Positions 29,452 to 39,124 of a DNA stretch of 64,000 nt are shown here, in pieces. The stretch's first letter is position 1. Each line of letters opens with the position of its first letter. The stretch is from Ignavibacteria bacterium (GTDB taxonomy: Bacteria > Bacteroidota > Ignavibacteria > Kapaibacteriales > Kapaibacteriaceae), in NCBI GenBank assembly GCA_016873895.1, contig VGVV01000002.1, forward strand, positions 250,152-314,151. Direction: 5' to 3'. The notes below the pieces were generated by a model. It was not told the DNA's origin. It searched no databases and saw nothing but the letters and a program-made list of their open reading frames with translations. Position numbers and translations under genes: made by a program.

Positions 29452-32400
29452 AAAGAGTTGTGTTGGCATCTATCGTACTGTTTGCTACTCTCAACTGCAG
29501 AGTTCTCGCAGAAGACATTGTCGTTCTGCTTTCCAGTGCGCAGGTGCCGGAGTCGCTGGCGGCATATTCGCCGGTATATATCGTTCCTAAAGCTATGCTG
29601 GGCAAGGATCAAGACGGCTCGCAAATAGCCAATTCGTCGCTGCAGCGCAGGTTGCAACGATATGTTAGGTTAACTCTGCCAGATGATATTGGCGTGGATT
29701 CAATTGCTTCACTGCCTGGGGTTGCTGCTGCATGGGCCTTGCAGAAATGGTCATTGCATGCAGCAGTGGAAGAAGACCCATTAAGTGATGACTCTTTGTC
29801 CGCCCAGCAGTATGCTCTCCGAATCATCGGTGCAACTGATGCGTGGCGTCAGGCAAGTGGGAATGGTGTTGTAATCGGCATCATCGATACGGGGATCGAT
29901 TGGGAGCACGAAGATCTCCAGGACGCACTTGCTGTTAGCGTGCGTGAGGATATCAATGGCAATGGCCGTTTTGATGCATGGCCAAGTGTTGAAGAGCGAC
30001 TTGGCGTGTACGGCGATCTTAATGGCATAGACGACGATGGCAATGGCATGGTCGATGACGTTATCGGCGCTGACTTTGTAGATCAGGAGTTCCGAAATCT
30101 CGGCGATGACAGGTGGTACGATCCCGTGCCGTTTGATGAGCACGGACATGGTACGTTGGTAGCTGGGGTGATTGCAGCAACCAAAGACAATGGTAAAGGT
30201 ATTGCCGGTTTAGCCTACGGGGCTCGATTGCGCACGATTCGGGCATTCGATGCAAGTGGCAATGCCGAAGAAGATGATATTGCTGTTGCGTTGATCTATG
30301 CTGCTGTAAACAACGTCAACATCATTAACATGAGTTTTGGAGATGGCGTCAATTCGCCTCTCATGCAGGATGCGGTTGCCTATGCTCAAGAACAGGGCTG
30401 CCTGCTTGTTGCATCGGCAGGCAATAGTGGACTTACATCCACACAATATCCAGCAAGCTATAATGGTGTAATCGTTGTGGCGGCAACCAACAGTAAGGAT
30501 CTGCGAGCCCCGTTTTCATCAACGGGGCCAGTAGTGTCGCTGTCGGCCCCAGGGCAGGCAGTTCTCACAACAAGCGTGAACTCACGATATCGCACAGTAA
30601 GTGGCACGTCGTTCTCAGCCCCCTACGTAGCTGCTGCGGCAGCCCTTGTCCTGGAAAAAATTCCAACGCTTCATGCGCATGATGTTCGCGGCATTCTGAT
30701 GTCTAGCTCGCAAGACCTCGGTGAAATTGGATGGGATCCGCTGTACGGATCTGGCAGGCTACGCGCTGACGCAGCACTTGCATCCTTGGGAATCAGCAGA
30801 CTCGGGATAAACAATCCTACCTCAGAGCACGAGTTTGTCCGAGGCCAGACAGCAAGACTAGCCATTACTGGCTCGACGCACATGGTCAATTTCGAACGAA
30901 GTGAGATGCACGTTGGCTCTGGCGTAAATCCACAGAACTGGAGTAGGGTAGGTGCGAGTTCTATCTCTGTTGTTGATGATACTCTTGCCATTGTTGTCAT
31001 AGACACATTACAACTTGGCTTGCATACGATTCGTGTCCGCGTACATACCACTGATGGGCGACACCATGATGCACATGTTCGCATACGCATTGTGGAAGGT
31101 AGCCACAACCGCAAGGCATATGAACATGTGTCGGCATGGCTGCGAGATCGCAAGACAGAGGTTGTAACGCTTTCGACATTCAATCCCACCACTGTTGCAA
31201 TCACCGATGGCTCAGCACCTTTTGCTGATATCGTCTCAACACCCAAGAAGTATGCTACACTGCACAGTATTGTTTTCCCTGATACATGGGGAGCAAGAGC
31301 AAGCAGTGATAGATTGATTCAGGTTGTCACTACGCCTATGGTAGGCGAGTCGTTCAGAACGGTGCATGCGCTGCCTGCGCCATCAGCATATCAAGCTATT
31401 CCGACAACAGGGTGGGATACGGTTCTGTCGGCCCCTTGGGCGGGCTACGTTCTCAATGACGTGCGCGACATGTATCGCGATGGTGGCAAGTGCGTTGTTA
31501 TGAATGATCTGTCCGATGGTTCGTTTGGACGTACGATTGTAACGCAATTCAAAGACGGACGTTGGATTCTCCGTGATTCGTTGAGTGACACGTACATTCC
31601 TCGTGCACTGAGTGACGTAAATGGTAACGGACGCTACGAAGTGCTTTGTCATGTTGTCGGCAAGACCGTGCTTTTTGAGCAGCTGACACCTACCTCGTCG
31701 CTGTTTGGTTCAGTGCTCTTTGCAGACACCACAAACGTCCTGAATGCAGCAGGTGCAGCAGATATCGATGGAGATGGTCGCGAAGAGATTCTTGCCCTGG
31801 CAGATAACGCCTGCTGCGTATACACCTGCAAGAACGACAAGTTCTCGCTTCTTGGCGTTGCGAAGAACACGAGTGAGCCCCCTTCGTCGAGCGCAATGAA
31901 TCGTGTTGATGAGATCAGTATCGCATCGGGCGACTTCGATGGTGACGGCAAGATGGAGATCGCATTTTCAGACACGGACGGAGATCTCGTTATTCATGAA
32001 TGGAATGGTGCCGAATTCGAAGAGGAGGCCGTCTTTGAGAATCCGGGTGCAGGGGGCTCGGGTTTCGTTGCTGCGGGAGATGTGAATGCTGATGGATTAC
32101 CGGACATTCTGCATGGCATTCCAGATAGCGTCGAGGCAAATGCTGACGGCGAGTATGGACGTCAGCTATGGACATACAATCTCTACACAGCAGACCAGTC
32201 GGCTGGCCACTTTAAGGTATGGTCTGATCGAGTTGCTGGAGTGCGACTCGGCATCGGCTACCGCAACGGAGTCGCTATTGCGGATATTGATTCTATGCCC
32301 GGTGCAGAGATCATCATAAGTGCATTCCCACGTCTGTTCATATTCGGACGCGATACAACGAAACGTGATATCGTCCCAAAGGGCTTCTTTGACAACGTAG

Positions 32401-33740
32401 CAACGCCGCGTGTACTCGCGTATGATGTCGACAACGACGGCCGCGTTGAGCTTGGATTTGGATCGACGATTGAAGAAGTGGGCGCAATGACGAGCTTCAC
32501 GTTTGTGCAGCAAACAAAGCGTGCGCAATTCCCCGCACCAAGTGCTCTTCGAGGAGTACATGAACCAACTGACAGTACTCTCGGGAGCATCCAACTCGTG
32601 TGGTTCCCAGTTGATGGGGCGGGTACATATCAAGTGATTCGACAAGTAGGCCGAATCGATTCATTGATAGCCGAGACTGCTGCCACAAGCTATGTCTACA
32701 CGATGCGTGGCATAGTAGATTCGCTCATCTCGTTTGTTGTGCGGGCAGTTCCCAAAGCTGCGCCTACTCTTGCTGGTAGAGAATCAAATCGTGTCATCAT
32801 CGACGCTCGGCCCGTGATACTCGGAATTGGGCTCGATCGAACAACGATCACGAGACAAGAACTGAGTGCAGGTCTCACATTGAGCTTTAGCATCCCTGCA
32901 GGTGGTGTGTTCCCGCGTGGACTCTCATTACCGGCACAGCAACTGCTGTCGGCTCAAAGCAACGACGTGATTACATCAGCACGATATGGCCGGCCGCGTG
33001 GCGATAAAGTGCTCGATCTTGTCTTTCCCGGAGTTGAGTATCTAGACGATTCATTGCGCGTAACAGTCGTGATTCCTGTTAGCCGAGACCTCTATGTAGG
33101 ACGGACGTTTTCGCTGCGAGTTATCAATTCACCAGAGCCAGAGCGATCACGCAAAGTGATAACGCTTTCAGGTGTTACCGTGCGTTCACCTCTTGAGCTA
33201 AAACTTCGGTTCTCACACCCAGTGGATGCAAGTGCTCTCAAGGCAACGTCGTATCAACTGCGTCCAGCAGGAATTGTCAATACTGTTAATCGTCTAGATG
33301 ACTCTACCGTTCTACTTGCACTCGACCCATCAGCGCCATTGCGATCAATGGGGATTACATATGCGATTATGGCGCGCGATGTAACCTTTGACACAACACA
33401 TGTTATTGCTCAGGGGGCTGGCAGCACCCTCACGTTTAGTGTGTATGGTAGTAGTGAGCAAGACGTCTATACCTATCCGCAGCCTCTGAAAATGCAGGTA
33501 CACCAGGAGCTGGTTTTTGCAGGACTACCCAGCGCTGCTGATGTTGAGGTGTTCGATGATACATTCCAACAGGTGGTGATGCTGACGAGTAGCGACGGCA
33601 ATGGAGGCATACGCTGGAATCTGCGTAACCGTTTGGAACAACAAGTCGCACCCGGCATCTACTACTATGTTGTGGTGGACCGCTCGCAGCCTGGCAGCAG
33701 TCAAACGTTTCCGATGAAGAAGTTCCTCATTCAACGGTAA
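29448..33740 (+). CDS. Secreted subtilisin-family (S8) protease with FG-GAP repeats and T9SS tail
   Basis: The 1430-residue protein has a signal peptide (1-22), then a prodomain-like segment. The catalytic triad is complete: IIDTGIDWEHEDL (Asp near 147), HGHGTLVAG (His near 232) and SGTSFSAPYVAAA (Ser near 387). Between Asp and His, calcium-loop-like stretches (DINGNGRFD, DDDGNGMVDD) are inserted. After the protease come at least five DxDGDG-type FG-GAP repeats (about 720-1010), a fibronectin-like part, and a C-terminal FlgD-like sorting domain ending KKFLIQR. An exported protease or surface adhesin is inferred. Starts at GTG overlapping recQ; its end overlaps mpl by 14 bases. Confidence 0.9.
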   Translation: MKRVVLASIVLFATLNCRVLAEDIVVLLSSAQVPESLAAYSPVYIVPKAMLGKDQDGSQIANSSLQRRLQRYVRLTLPDDIGVDSIASLPGVAAAWALQKWSLHAAVEEDPLSDDSLSAQQYALRIIGATDAWRQASGNGVVIGIIDTGIDWEHEDLQDALAVSVREDINGNGRFDAWPSVEERLGVYGDLNGIDDDGNGMVDDVIGADFVDQEFRNLGDDRWYDPVPFDEHGHGTLVAGVIAATKDNGKGIAGLAYGARLRTIRAFDASGNAEEDDIAVALIYAAVNNVNIINMSFGDGVNSPLMQDAVAYAQEQGCLLVASAGNSGLTSTQYPASYNGVIVVAATNSKDLRAPFSSTGPVVSLSAPGQAVLTTSVNSRYRTVSGTSFSAPYVAAAAALVLEKIPTLHAHDVRGILMSSSQDLGEIGWDPLYGSGRLRADAALASLGISRLGINNPTSEHEFVRGQTARLAITGSTHMVNFERSEMHVGSGVNPQNWSRVGASSISVVDDTLAIVVIDTLQLGLHTIRVRVHTTDGRHHDAHVRIRIVEGSHNRKAYEHVSAWLRDRKTEVVTLSTFNPTTVAITDGSAPFADIVSTPKKYATLHSIVFPDTWGARASSDRLIQVVTTPMVGESFRTVHALPAPSAYQAIPTTGWDTVLSAPWAGYVLNDVRDMYRDGGKCVVMNDLSDGSFGRTIVTQFKDGRWILRDSLSDTYIPRALSDVNGNGRYEVLCHVVGKTVLFEQLTPTSSLFGSVLFADTTNVLNAAGAADIDGDGREEILALADNACCVYTCKNDKFSLLGVAKNTSEPPSSSAMNRVDEISIASGDFDGDGKMEIAFSDTDGDLVIHEWNGAEFEEEAVFENPGAGGSGFVAAGDVNADGLPDILHGIPDSVEANADGEYGRQLWTYNLYTADQSAGHFKVWSDRVAGVRLGIGYRNGVAIADIDSMPGAEIIISAFPRLFIFGRDTTKRDIVPKGFFDNVATPRVLAYDVDNDGRVELGFGSTIEEVGAMTSFTFVQQTKRAQFPAPSALRGVHEPTDSTLGSIQLVWFPVDGAGTYQVIRQVGRIDSLIAETAATSYVYTMRGIVDSLISFVVRAVPKAAPTLAGRESNRVIIDARPVILGIGLDRTTITRQELSAGLTLSFSIPAGGVFPRGLSLPAQQLLSAQSNDVITSARYGRPRGDKVLDLVFPGVEYLDDSLRVTVVIPVSRDLYVGRTFSLRVINSPEPERSRKVITLSGVTVRSPLELKLRFSHPVDASALKATSYQLRPAGIVNTVNRLDDSTVLLALDPSAPLRSMGITYAIMARDVTFDTTHVIAQGAGSTLTFSVYGSSEQDVYTYPQPLKMQVHQELVFAGLPSAADVEVFDDTFQQVVMLTSSDGNGGIRWNLRNRLEQQVAPGIYYYVVVDRSQPGSSQTFPMKKFLIQR

Positions 33741-35157
33741 GCATTCTGCGTAGGCCCCCTACATCACCATTACTGAAGATCGCGACAACATCCCCTGGGG
33801 AAACTCGCCCTTCGAGAAAGGCTATGGCATGGCTGCCCCAGTGCGGATCTGCTGACAGCGAGGAATCCAAGGACACAGCCGAAATTCCAATTGAACAGAT
33901 GTCTTGAACCAGGCGCTGAGTATCGAGTCTTTCTTCGATACGATAGCGTTCGGGTCTGTTTACCGGACCCAGGCAAACACTTGTAGCGCCTGTGAAGCAG
34001 AGGGCTAGCTCACTCTGAAAGAAATTCCGAGTGGTGGTATTTGATCGCGGTTCAAACACGATGTGGAGTTGTGCTGCAGGGTACTTTTGTTGCAGCGCTT
34101 TGATCGATAAGGCTATGGCTGTTGGATGATGCGCAAAATCATCGATGATGGTTGCGCTGTTCCATGTGCCGATCTCCTCCAGTCTTCGCTTTGGTGGAGC
34201 AAACAATGGCATCGCAGCCTGCTGCTCTTCAGAGGTAAGGCCGGCATGAAACGTAGCCGCTATAGCCATTGTGGCATTGCGCACATTGTGAATGCCAGGC
34301 ATCGGCAAGACAAATGTTCCATGCATCACTCCGTTATAGTGCAGCGACCATTGCGTTGTAGGTCCAACTTCAATCACATCAACAATTCTCCAAGATGAAG
34401 ATGTCGACAGTCCTACAGATTCTACCTTGCATGGGGCATTTACCACGGTTGCCAATGCATTCTTGTCGTCGGCATTAATAAGTGCAATACCATCCTGTGG
34501 TATGATGCGTATCATTTGTACAAACGACGCAATAATGGCATCTATTGATGAGAAGATATCTGCATGGTCGAATTCGAGATTATTCACGATCGCAATCGTA
34601 GGACGGTAGTGCACAAACTTGCTGCGCTTGTCGAAGAATGCTGTATCGTATTCATCCCCCTCCGATACAAAGACACCCGTGTGAGAGTTGTGTAACTCTG
34701 GGCTGAGGGGCCTGCAGCCATATTCAAAGTTCTGTGGAACGCCCCCTATCAAATAGCCTGGCTGAAATCCCGCATGCTCCAGTAGCCAAGCAGTAATGCT
34801 TGATGTTGTGGTCTTACCATGCGTTCCAGCACAAACGATCGACGTATTTCGATCGATAAACAGTCTTCCAACTAACTCGGCCATAGACGTAAACGGCCAG
34901 CGTTCTTGGAGCACAAACTCCAATTCTTCGTTCCCTCGGCTTATGGCATTGCCAATCACTGTAATGTCTGGCTGCAGCTCAATCAACCGAGCGCTGCTGA
35001 ATTCCTCGTAACGCTCTATTCCAGCCTTGGCTAGCACACTTCGCATTGGCTCATACACAGGGCCGTCGCTCCCGGTTACTGTATGACCCTGCAGCGCGCA
35101 TGCAACCGCAACGGAACCCATTGCAGTGCCACCTATGCCAACAAAATGTATGTGCAT
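33727..35157 (-). CDS. mpl: UDP-N-acetylmuramate:L-Ala-D-Glu-meso-DAP ligase
   Basis: Mpl attaches recycled murein tripeptide to UDP-MurNAc. It differs from MurC by the N-terminus HFVGIGGTAMGSVA (about residues 4-17). The ATP loop is AGTHGKTTTSS (about 114-124), with NNLEFDHADIF (about 191-201). At 476 residues it fits Mpl. It implies meso-DAP peptidoglycan and recycling, consistent with dapD in the window. It is convergent and overlapping with the subtilase gene. Confidence 0.92.
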   Translation of the reverse strand: MHIHFVGIGGTAMGSVAVACALQGHTVTGSDGPVYEPMRSVLAKAGIERYEEFSSARLIELQPDITVIGNAISRGNEELEFVLQERWPFTSMAELVGRLFIDRNTSIVCAGTHGKTTTSSITAWLLEHAGFQPGYLIGGVPQNFEYGCRPLSPELHNSHTGVFVSEGDEYDTAFFDKRSKFVHYRPTIAIVNNLEFDHADIFSSIDAIIASFVQMIRIIPQDGIALINADDKNALATVVNAPCKVESVGLSTSSSWRIVDVIEVGPTTQWSLHYNGVMHGTFVLPMPGIHNVRNATMAIAATFHAGLTSEEQQAAMPLFAPPKRRLEEIGTWNSATIIDDFAHHPTAIALSIKALQQKYPAAQLHIVFEPRSNTTTRNFFQSELALCFTGATSVCLGPVNRPERYRIEERLDTQRLVQDICSIGISAVSLDSSLSADPHWGSHAIAFLEGRVSPGDVVAIFSNGDVGGLRRMLTVE

Positions 35158-35222
35158 GTAACCGAAGCCTAAATTGAAATGTAGTATCTTTACGCTAATT
35201 ACAAAGATAGAATGGGAAGCTC

Positions 35223-36569
35223 ATGCGCCTTCTGCACACAGTATGGATTGCAATTTTCGTTAGTGCCGTTATGCCAAGCACCGCGCAATTCTGGCAGGTT
35301 ACAAGCGGTCCGCCAGCAGCAGCTGTATGCCTTGCCACCAATAGCAAGGGGCATGTGTTTGTAGGAACTGATTACAGCAAGATATACCGCACGACAAACC
35401 GTGGCGATGTATGGGATTTCTCGGATCGCGGAATTGATGATGGAATCAATTTCGTTACCATCAGTGGTATTGAAGTGGGTGCTAATGACGTACTTTTTGC
35501 ATCTGTTAATGGTGTTGGAGTAGTGAGATCTACCGATGGGGGACTTACCTGGCAGAAGTTAGATATTGGCTTTCAGGTTTCACCATCAAGCCGTGTATGC
35601 GTAGACACAAAGGTCCAACCTGGCGGAGTTACAAGCGTGTTCGTAGGGTACGATAATGGTCCAGTAGACTTACGTATGAGTCTTTCTACAGACAACGGAG
35701 AAACATTTACGAGTGTCTCACGTGGCAACATTCCTTCTGCAACATCTGCTCTATTTGAAGTTTTTCAATCTCCTAACTCAGATAAATTGTTTGTGCTAGT
35801 TGCATACAACAAGGGTTTGTATCGCAGCGTAAATGAGGGGGCATCCTGGACGCGTATCGACTCAGACCCACAGTCTGGGGAAAGTGACGACAACTTCCGG
35901 GTGATGACGTACGATGAAAAGGGGCACCTGTATATCGGAAGGAATGCCCTTCCGGGATCCGCAAAGAGTAAAAATGCTATCGTGATGAAGTCTACAAACG
36001 ACGGTGACTCATGGACCTACCTTACGACCGGCTGGGAGAACATAGACGTTACGAATAATCGTATTTCGGGCATCGCTGTTGGCAAGAACGGCGAAATGTG
36101 GGCTACAACCGAAAAGGTATCTGGACCTTTTCACAGCACGAATTACGGTGCTTCGTGGACCCTTGTTCGTGAAGGTCTTGAGTCTGTAGACGGCTCGGCT
36201 AATGGTGTGATTATTACGAAGGATAATCACGTATTTTTTGCCCCAAAGGGAACATTCGTCTATCGCCACCTTGATCCGAGTGCCAGCGTAGACGAAGGTA
36301 GTCTGGCCCATGTGAATTTGAATGCACGACCCAATCCCGTGCGTGAACGAGTAATCTTTGATCTATCATCGAATGCCGATGGTGTAGTTGAGCTTTCGTT
36401 GTATGCAATCATGGGCCAGCAGGTGCTGCCAACAAGCTATCAGAATGTACGCGCACAAGAAGCCATCAGTATCTCGCTGAACACAGAAGCGCTGCAACCT
36501 GGCATCTATACTGCGGTTGCGCAGCATGGGGCCAGAACAATTACACGTACGGTAGTGAAAGCCGACTAA
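35223..36569 (+). CDS. Secreted BNR/sialidase-like repeat protein with T9SS sorting domain
   Basis: The signal peptide ends near residue 21 (STAQF). The body contains repeats with the pattern RTTNRGDVW, RSTDGGLTW, LSTDNGETF, RSVNEGASW and KSTNDGDSW. These are BNR/Asp-box repeats of a beta-propeller, also seen in YCF48-like photosystem assembly factors and sialidases. No sialidase Arg triad is evident. The last ~80 residues (ARPNPVRERVIFDLSS to ITRTVVKAD) are a T9SS sorting domain. GGGAAG lies just before the ATG. A surface-exposed binding protein is inferred. Confidence 0.85.
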   Translation: MRLLHTVWIAIFVSAVMPSTAQFWQVTSGPPAAAVCLATNSKGHVFVGTDYSKIYRTTNRGDVWDFSDRGIDDGINFVTISGIEVGANDVLFASVNGVGVVRSTDGGLTWQKLDIGFQVSPSSRVCVDTKVQPGGVTSVFVGYDNGPVDLRMSLSTDNGETFTSVSRGNIPSATSALFEVFQSPNSDKLFVLVAYNKGLYRSVNEGASWTRIDSDPQSGESDDNFRVMTYDEKGHLYIGRNALPGSAKSKNAIVMKSTNDGDSWTYLTTGWENIDVTNNRISGIAVGKNGEMWATTEKVSGPFHSTNYGASWTLVREGLESVDGSANGVIITKDNHVFFAPKGTFVYRHLDPSASVDEGSLAHVNLNARPNPVRERVIFDLSSNADGVVELSLYAIMGQQVLPTSYQNVRAQEAISISLNTEALQPGIYTAVAQHGARTITRTVVKAD

Positions 36570-36581
36570 CGGGCCATCTGG

Positions 36582-37013
36582 TTATTTGCGCTGCGGATCA
36601 ACGACCTTGGTGATCCACCACGTGCTCTCGCTCCGTGTGGTGTTAAAATTTATTTTGCGGAAGTAGTCCAGTGTGACGGTCACACTGTGATTGTCTGCGT
36701 CGATGGTGTCTACCTGCGTATCTGTAATTGGAAGGGTATTCATAACCGCTTTCCAACGATTGAGATCGTCTGCCAGCTCATACTTTTCAACGGCAAGTAG
36801 GGGGCGTCCAGTAGCAGAAACCATAAGCTCGGTTGCTGCAACAGTATTGTTGGAATCCAATTCGGCCTTGAACAAATGAACCACGCCAGCTGCTGTTCTC
36901 TGACTACGCTCAACGATAAAACGTGGTTTCGCAGCATTACCGATCACAAACAGCTCGCATCCAACAGTGAGTTGTGATAGTACGAACACGATACTAGAGA
37001 GCATGTATCTCAT
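36582..37013 (-). CDS. Small predicted lipoprotein
   Basis: The ATG at 37013 overlaps the hydrolase stop as ATGA and gives 143 residues. The frame is open to 37232, but that extension overlaps the hydrolase and looks like noise. The signal sequence MRYMLSSIVFVLSQLTVGC ends in a lipobox (LTVGC), so the protein is probably lipidated at Cys 19. The mature part is a compact alpha/beta domain with no recognised family; it has some resemblance to small NTF2-like or DUF-type exported proteins. Confidence 0.7.
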   Translation of the reverse strand: MRYMLSSIVFVLSQLTVGCELFVIGNAAKPRFIVERSQRTAAGVVHLFKAELDSNNTVAATELMVSATGRPLLAVEKYELADDLNRWKAVMNTLPITDTQVDTIDADNHSVTVTLDYFRKINFNTTRSESTWWITKVVDPQRK

Positions 37014-37867
37014 TGGCCAATCCACGGAAACGTATGATCTAGAGCATGGATAAATCCCTGAGTGATGCGATGAACTGGGTGCTCCATGCCGAATGTATGA
37101 GTTGTCTGTTGAATAACACGTAATGCCTGGTCTTGCGCACATGACTGCACCAGTTGCATAATCTCGCGCAATGGTACTGTAAGATCGCTTTCGGCATGAA
37201 CCACACGCAAACGATCTGCTATCGCTGCACATGCAGTGGACAAATCTAGACGCGACATGTTCGTTTCAATATCATCAATGTACGATGCATTCATTCGCAG
37301 TAACTGCATCGTTCGTTGGTTCTGCATTTCAAACATCCCGGCATCTTTCCATACCTGCGCTTGGCGCGGAGTCCAGCGGATCCATGTGCCAACTGAATTC
37401 CATACGGCTACGTTCTTCAAACGGTCAGGGTGCGAATGCATGAGCTCTCGTGCAGCAATCATTGCTATGCCCCCTCCACGTGAATGGCCCAAGAGACTAA
37501 TCTGGCCATTCCAAACACCCTGTAGTGGTTGGAATTCGGGAGCATGCATAACTGCATCAACGAGATCTGCAACGTCGTCGCATTCGGTGGAGATTGTATT
37601 GCGAGCAAAATCATCGGTTGACTGTACAAGCCAAGAAGTATTGCCCATCCCATTCATCGAAAAGCACATTCGCAAGGCAGCCATACCATTGCTAGCCGCG
37701 TGCTGAGCAGTCCAGGGTAGGAAACTGTAATTTCTGAATCCTTTAAACCCATGTAGAATGAGCAATAAAGGCACGCCATTTCTTGGTGATGGTGGCAACG
37801 TGAGCGTTGTAAAGAGAGGTTTGCCATGTCTGTTGGCAACCTGATAGTCTTGTTCAGGAAGAATCAT
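37010..37867 (-). CDS. Alpha/beta hydrolase
   Basis: The 285-residue enzyme has the hydrolase signatures LLLILHGFKGFR (about residues 34-45) with the oxyanion HGF, the nucleophile elbow LLGHSRGGG (Ser near 127), and a late HTFG His near 263. The start at 37867 overlaps the trmD stop as ATGA. The longer open frame to 37939 runs into trmD. Substrate is unknown; sequence resembles small-ester or peptidase-like members. It is in the run rpoD-rimM-trmD-hydrolase-lipoprotein. Confidence 0.82.
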   Translation of the reverse strand: MILPEQDYQVANRHGKPLFTTLTLPPSPRNGVPLLLILHGFKGFRNYSFLPWTAQHAASNGMAALRMCFSMNGMGNTSWLVQSTDDFARNTISTECDDVADLVDAVMHAPEFQPLQGVWNGQISLLGHSRGGGIAMIAARELMHSHPDRLKNVAVWNSVGTWIRWTPRQAQVWKDAGMFEMQNQRTMQLLRMNASYIDDIETNMSRLDLSTACAAIADRLRVVHAESDLTVPLREIMQLVQSCAQDQALRVIQQTTHTFGMEHPVHRITQGFIHALDHTFPWIGQ

Positions 37868-38568
37868 TCGACATCGCCTTTGTCGAGTATATCTGGACGT
37901 CGATGCTGCGTCCGCTCGGTAGCCATGTCTTTGCGCCAAGCCGCTATCTTGGCATGGTTGCCAGAAAGCAATACATCCGGCACGTGCAAATCGCGAAAAA
38001 CTGCAGGCTTTGTGTACAGCGGTGCATCAAGCAGTCCGTGCATGAAGGAATCTTCAAGAACACTTTCAGCATCACCCACAACACCAGGCACAAGACGAAC
38101 AATAGCATCTGTAAGAACGCCTGCTGCGAATTCGCCACCTGTTAAGACGTAGTCACCTATCGATATCTCACGTGTAACAAGAGACTCCCGAATTCTCTGA
38201 TCTATACCCTTGTAGTGGCCACAGAGTAAAATCAGATTACTTCTCATTGAGAGCTCGTTGCAGATTGATTGATGCAAGACTTCGCCATCTGGAGTCAAGA
38301 AAATCACTTCGTCGTAGTGGCGCTCACTCTGAAGCCTCTCAATGCAGGCAAAGACGGGCTCACACTGAATCACCATTCCAGCGCCACCACCATACGGAGT
38401 ATCGTCGATGTGACGGAACGCATCACTGGCATAATCATGTAGGTTGTGTAGATGTATCTCTACAAGCCCCTTGTCTTGGGCACGCTTAAGGATGGAAGTT
38501 GAGACAACAGACTCTAGCACCTGCGGCACTACGCACACGATGTCGATGCGAATCTTTAGTTCAGGCAT
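37864..38568 (-). CDS. trmD: tRNA (guanine-N1)-methyltransferase
   Basis: TrmD makes m1G37 in tRNAs, preventing +1 frameshifts. The trefoil-knot AdoMet site is clear: DDTPYGGGAGMV (about residues 56-67), CGHYKGIDQR (about 116-125) and SIGDYVLTGGE (about 136-146). The 234 residues are standard. It overlaps rimM by eight bases, the classical rimM-trmD order. rpsP and rplS, the usual partners, are not next to it. Confidence 0.96.
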   Translation of the reverse strand: MPELKIRIDIVCVVPQVLESVVSTSILKRAQDKGLVEIHLHNLHDYASDAFRHIDDTPYGGGAGMVIQCEPVFACIERLQSERHYDEVIFLTPDGEVLHQSICNELSMRSNLILLCGHYKGIDQRIRESLVTREISIGDYVLTGGEFAAGVLTDAIVRLVPGVVGDAESVLEDSFMHGLLDAPLYTKPAVFRDLHVPDVLLSGNHAKIAAWRKDMATERTQHRRPDILDKGDVE

Positions 38569-39112
38569 CTGACTCGAGATCCTCGTGTTTATCTACTTTA
38601 TCTAGCCCGTCGAGAAGACGAACAGTAACGAGACGTTTCTCAATATCGACGTTCTTAACAACATCATCTATCACAGGCAGTGGCAATGTCGCTTGCTCGG
38701 CAGTTGTAACAACCCAAACATCATTAGCCGGCAGAAGCCAAACGTCGGTGATAATGCCAATTGAATTGCCAGCCTCATCCACGACAGTTGAACCCTCGAT
38801 GTCGCCTATGCGGTATCGATCAGCCGAAACAATTCCGATATCTTCTGGCCTGGCATACACGGCATTGTCTGCTAGCGACGTGATAAGCTCCAGCGAGTCA
38901 ATACCAAGAAACTTAATCAGCGTCCTGGTGTCGTTCTGCTTGAACTCTTGCACTGTATACGGCTTGGCAAAATCCCTCGAAAAACCAATGGCGACGGTAC
39001 CTCCCGCTACGATAGGCTTTGCTGGTGAGACGACATCCGTAAGCACGCATGTACCGTCAATACCATGCGGCCTTCCAAGCACCCCTATGTACTCTGTATG
39101 CAAGGAAGACAT
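38561..39112 (-). CDS. rimM: Ribosome maturation factor RimM
   Basis: RimM binds S19 and helps mature the 30S head. The N-terminus YIGVLGRPHGIDGTCVL (about residues 7-23) and the PRC-barrel half (about 95-183, with YRIGDIEGSTVVDEAGNSIG) are both present. The 183 residues fit. It overlaps trmD and starts 12 bases after the sigma factor. Confidence 0.92.
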   Translation of the reverse strand: MSSLHTEYIGVLGRPHGIDGTCVLTDVVSPAKPIVAGGTVAIGFSRDFAKPYTVQEFKQNDTRTLIKFLGIDSLELITSLADNAVYARPEDIGIVSADRYRIGDIEGSTVVDEAGNSIGIITDVWLLPANDVWVVTTAEQATLPLPVIDDVVKNVDIEKRLVTVRLLDGLDKVDKHEDLESDA

Positions 39113-39124
39113 GGAACTCCCAGT

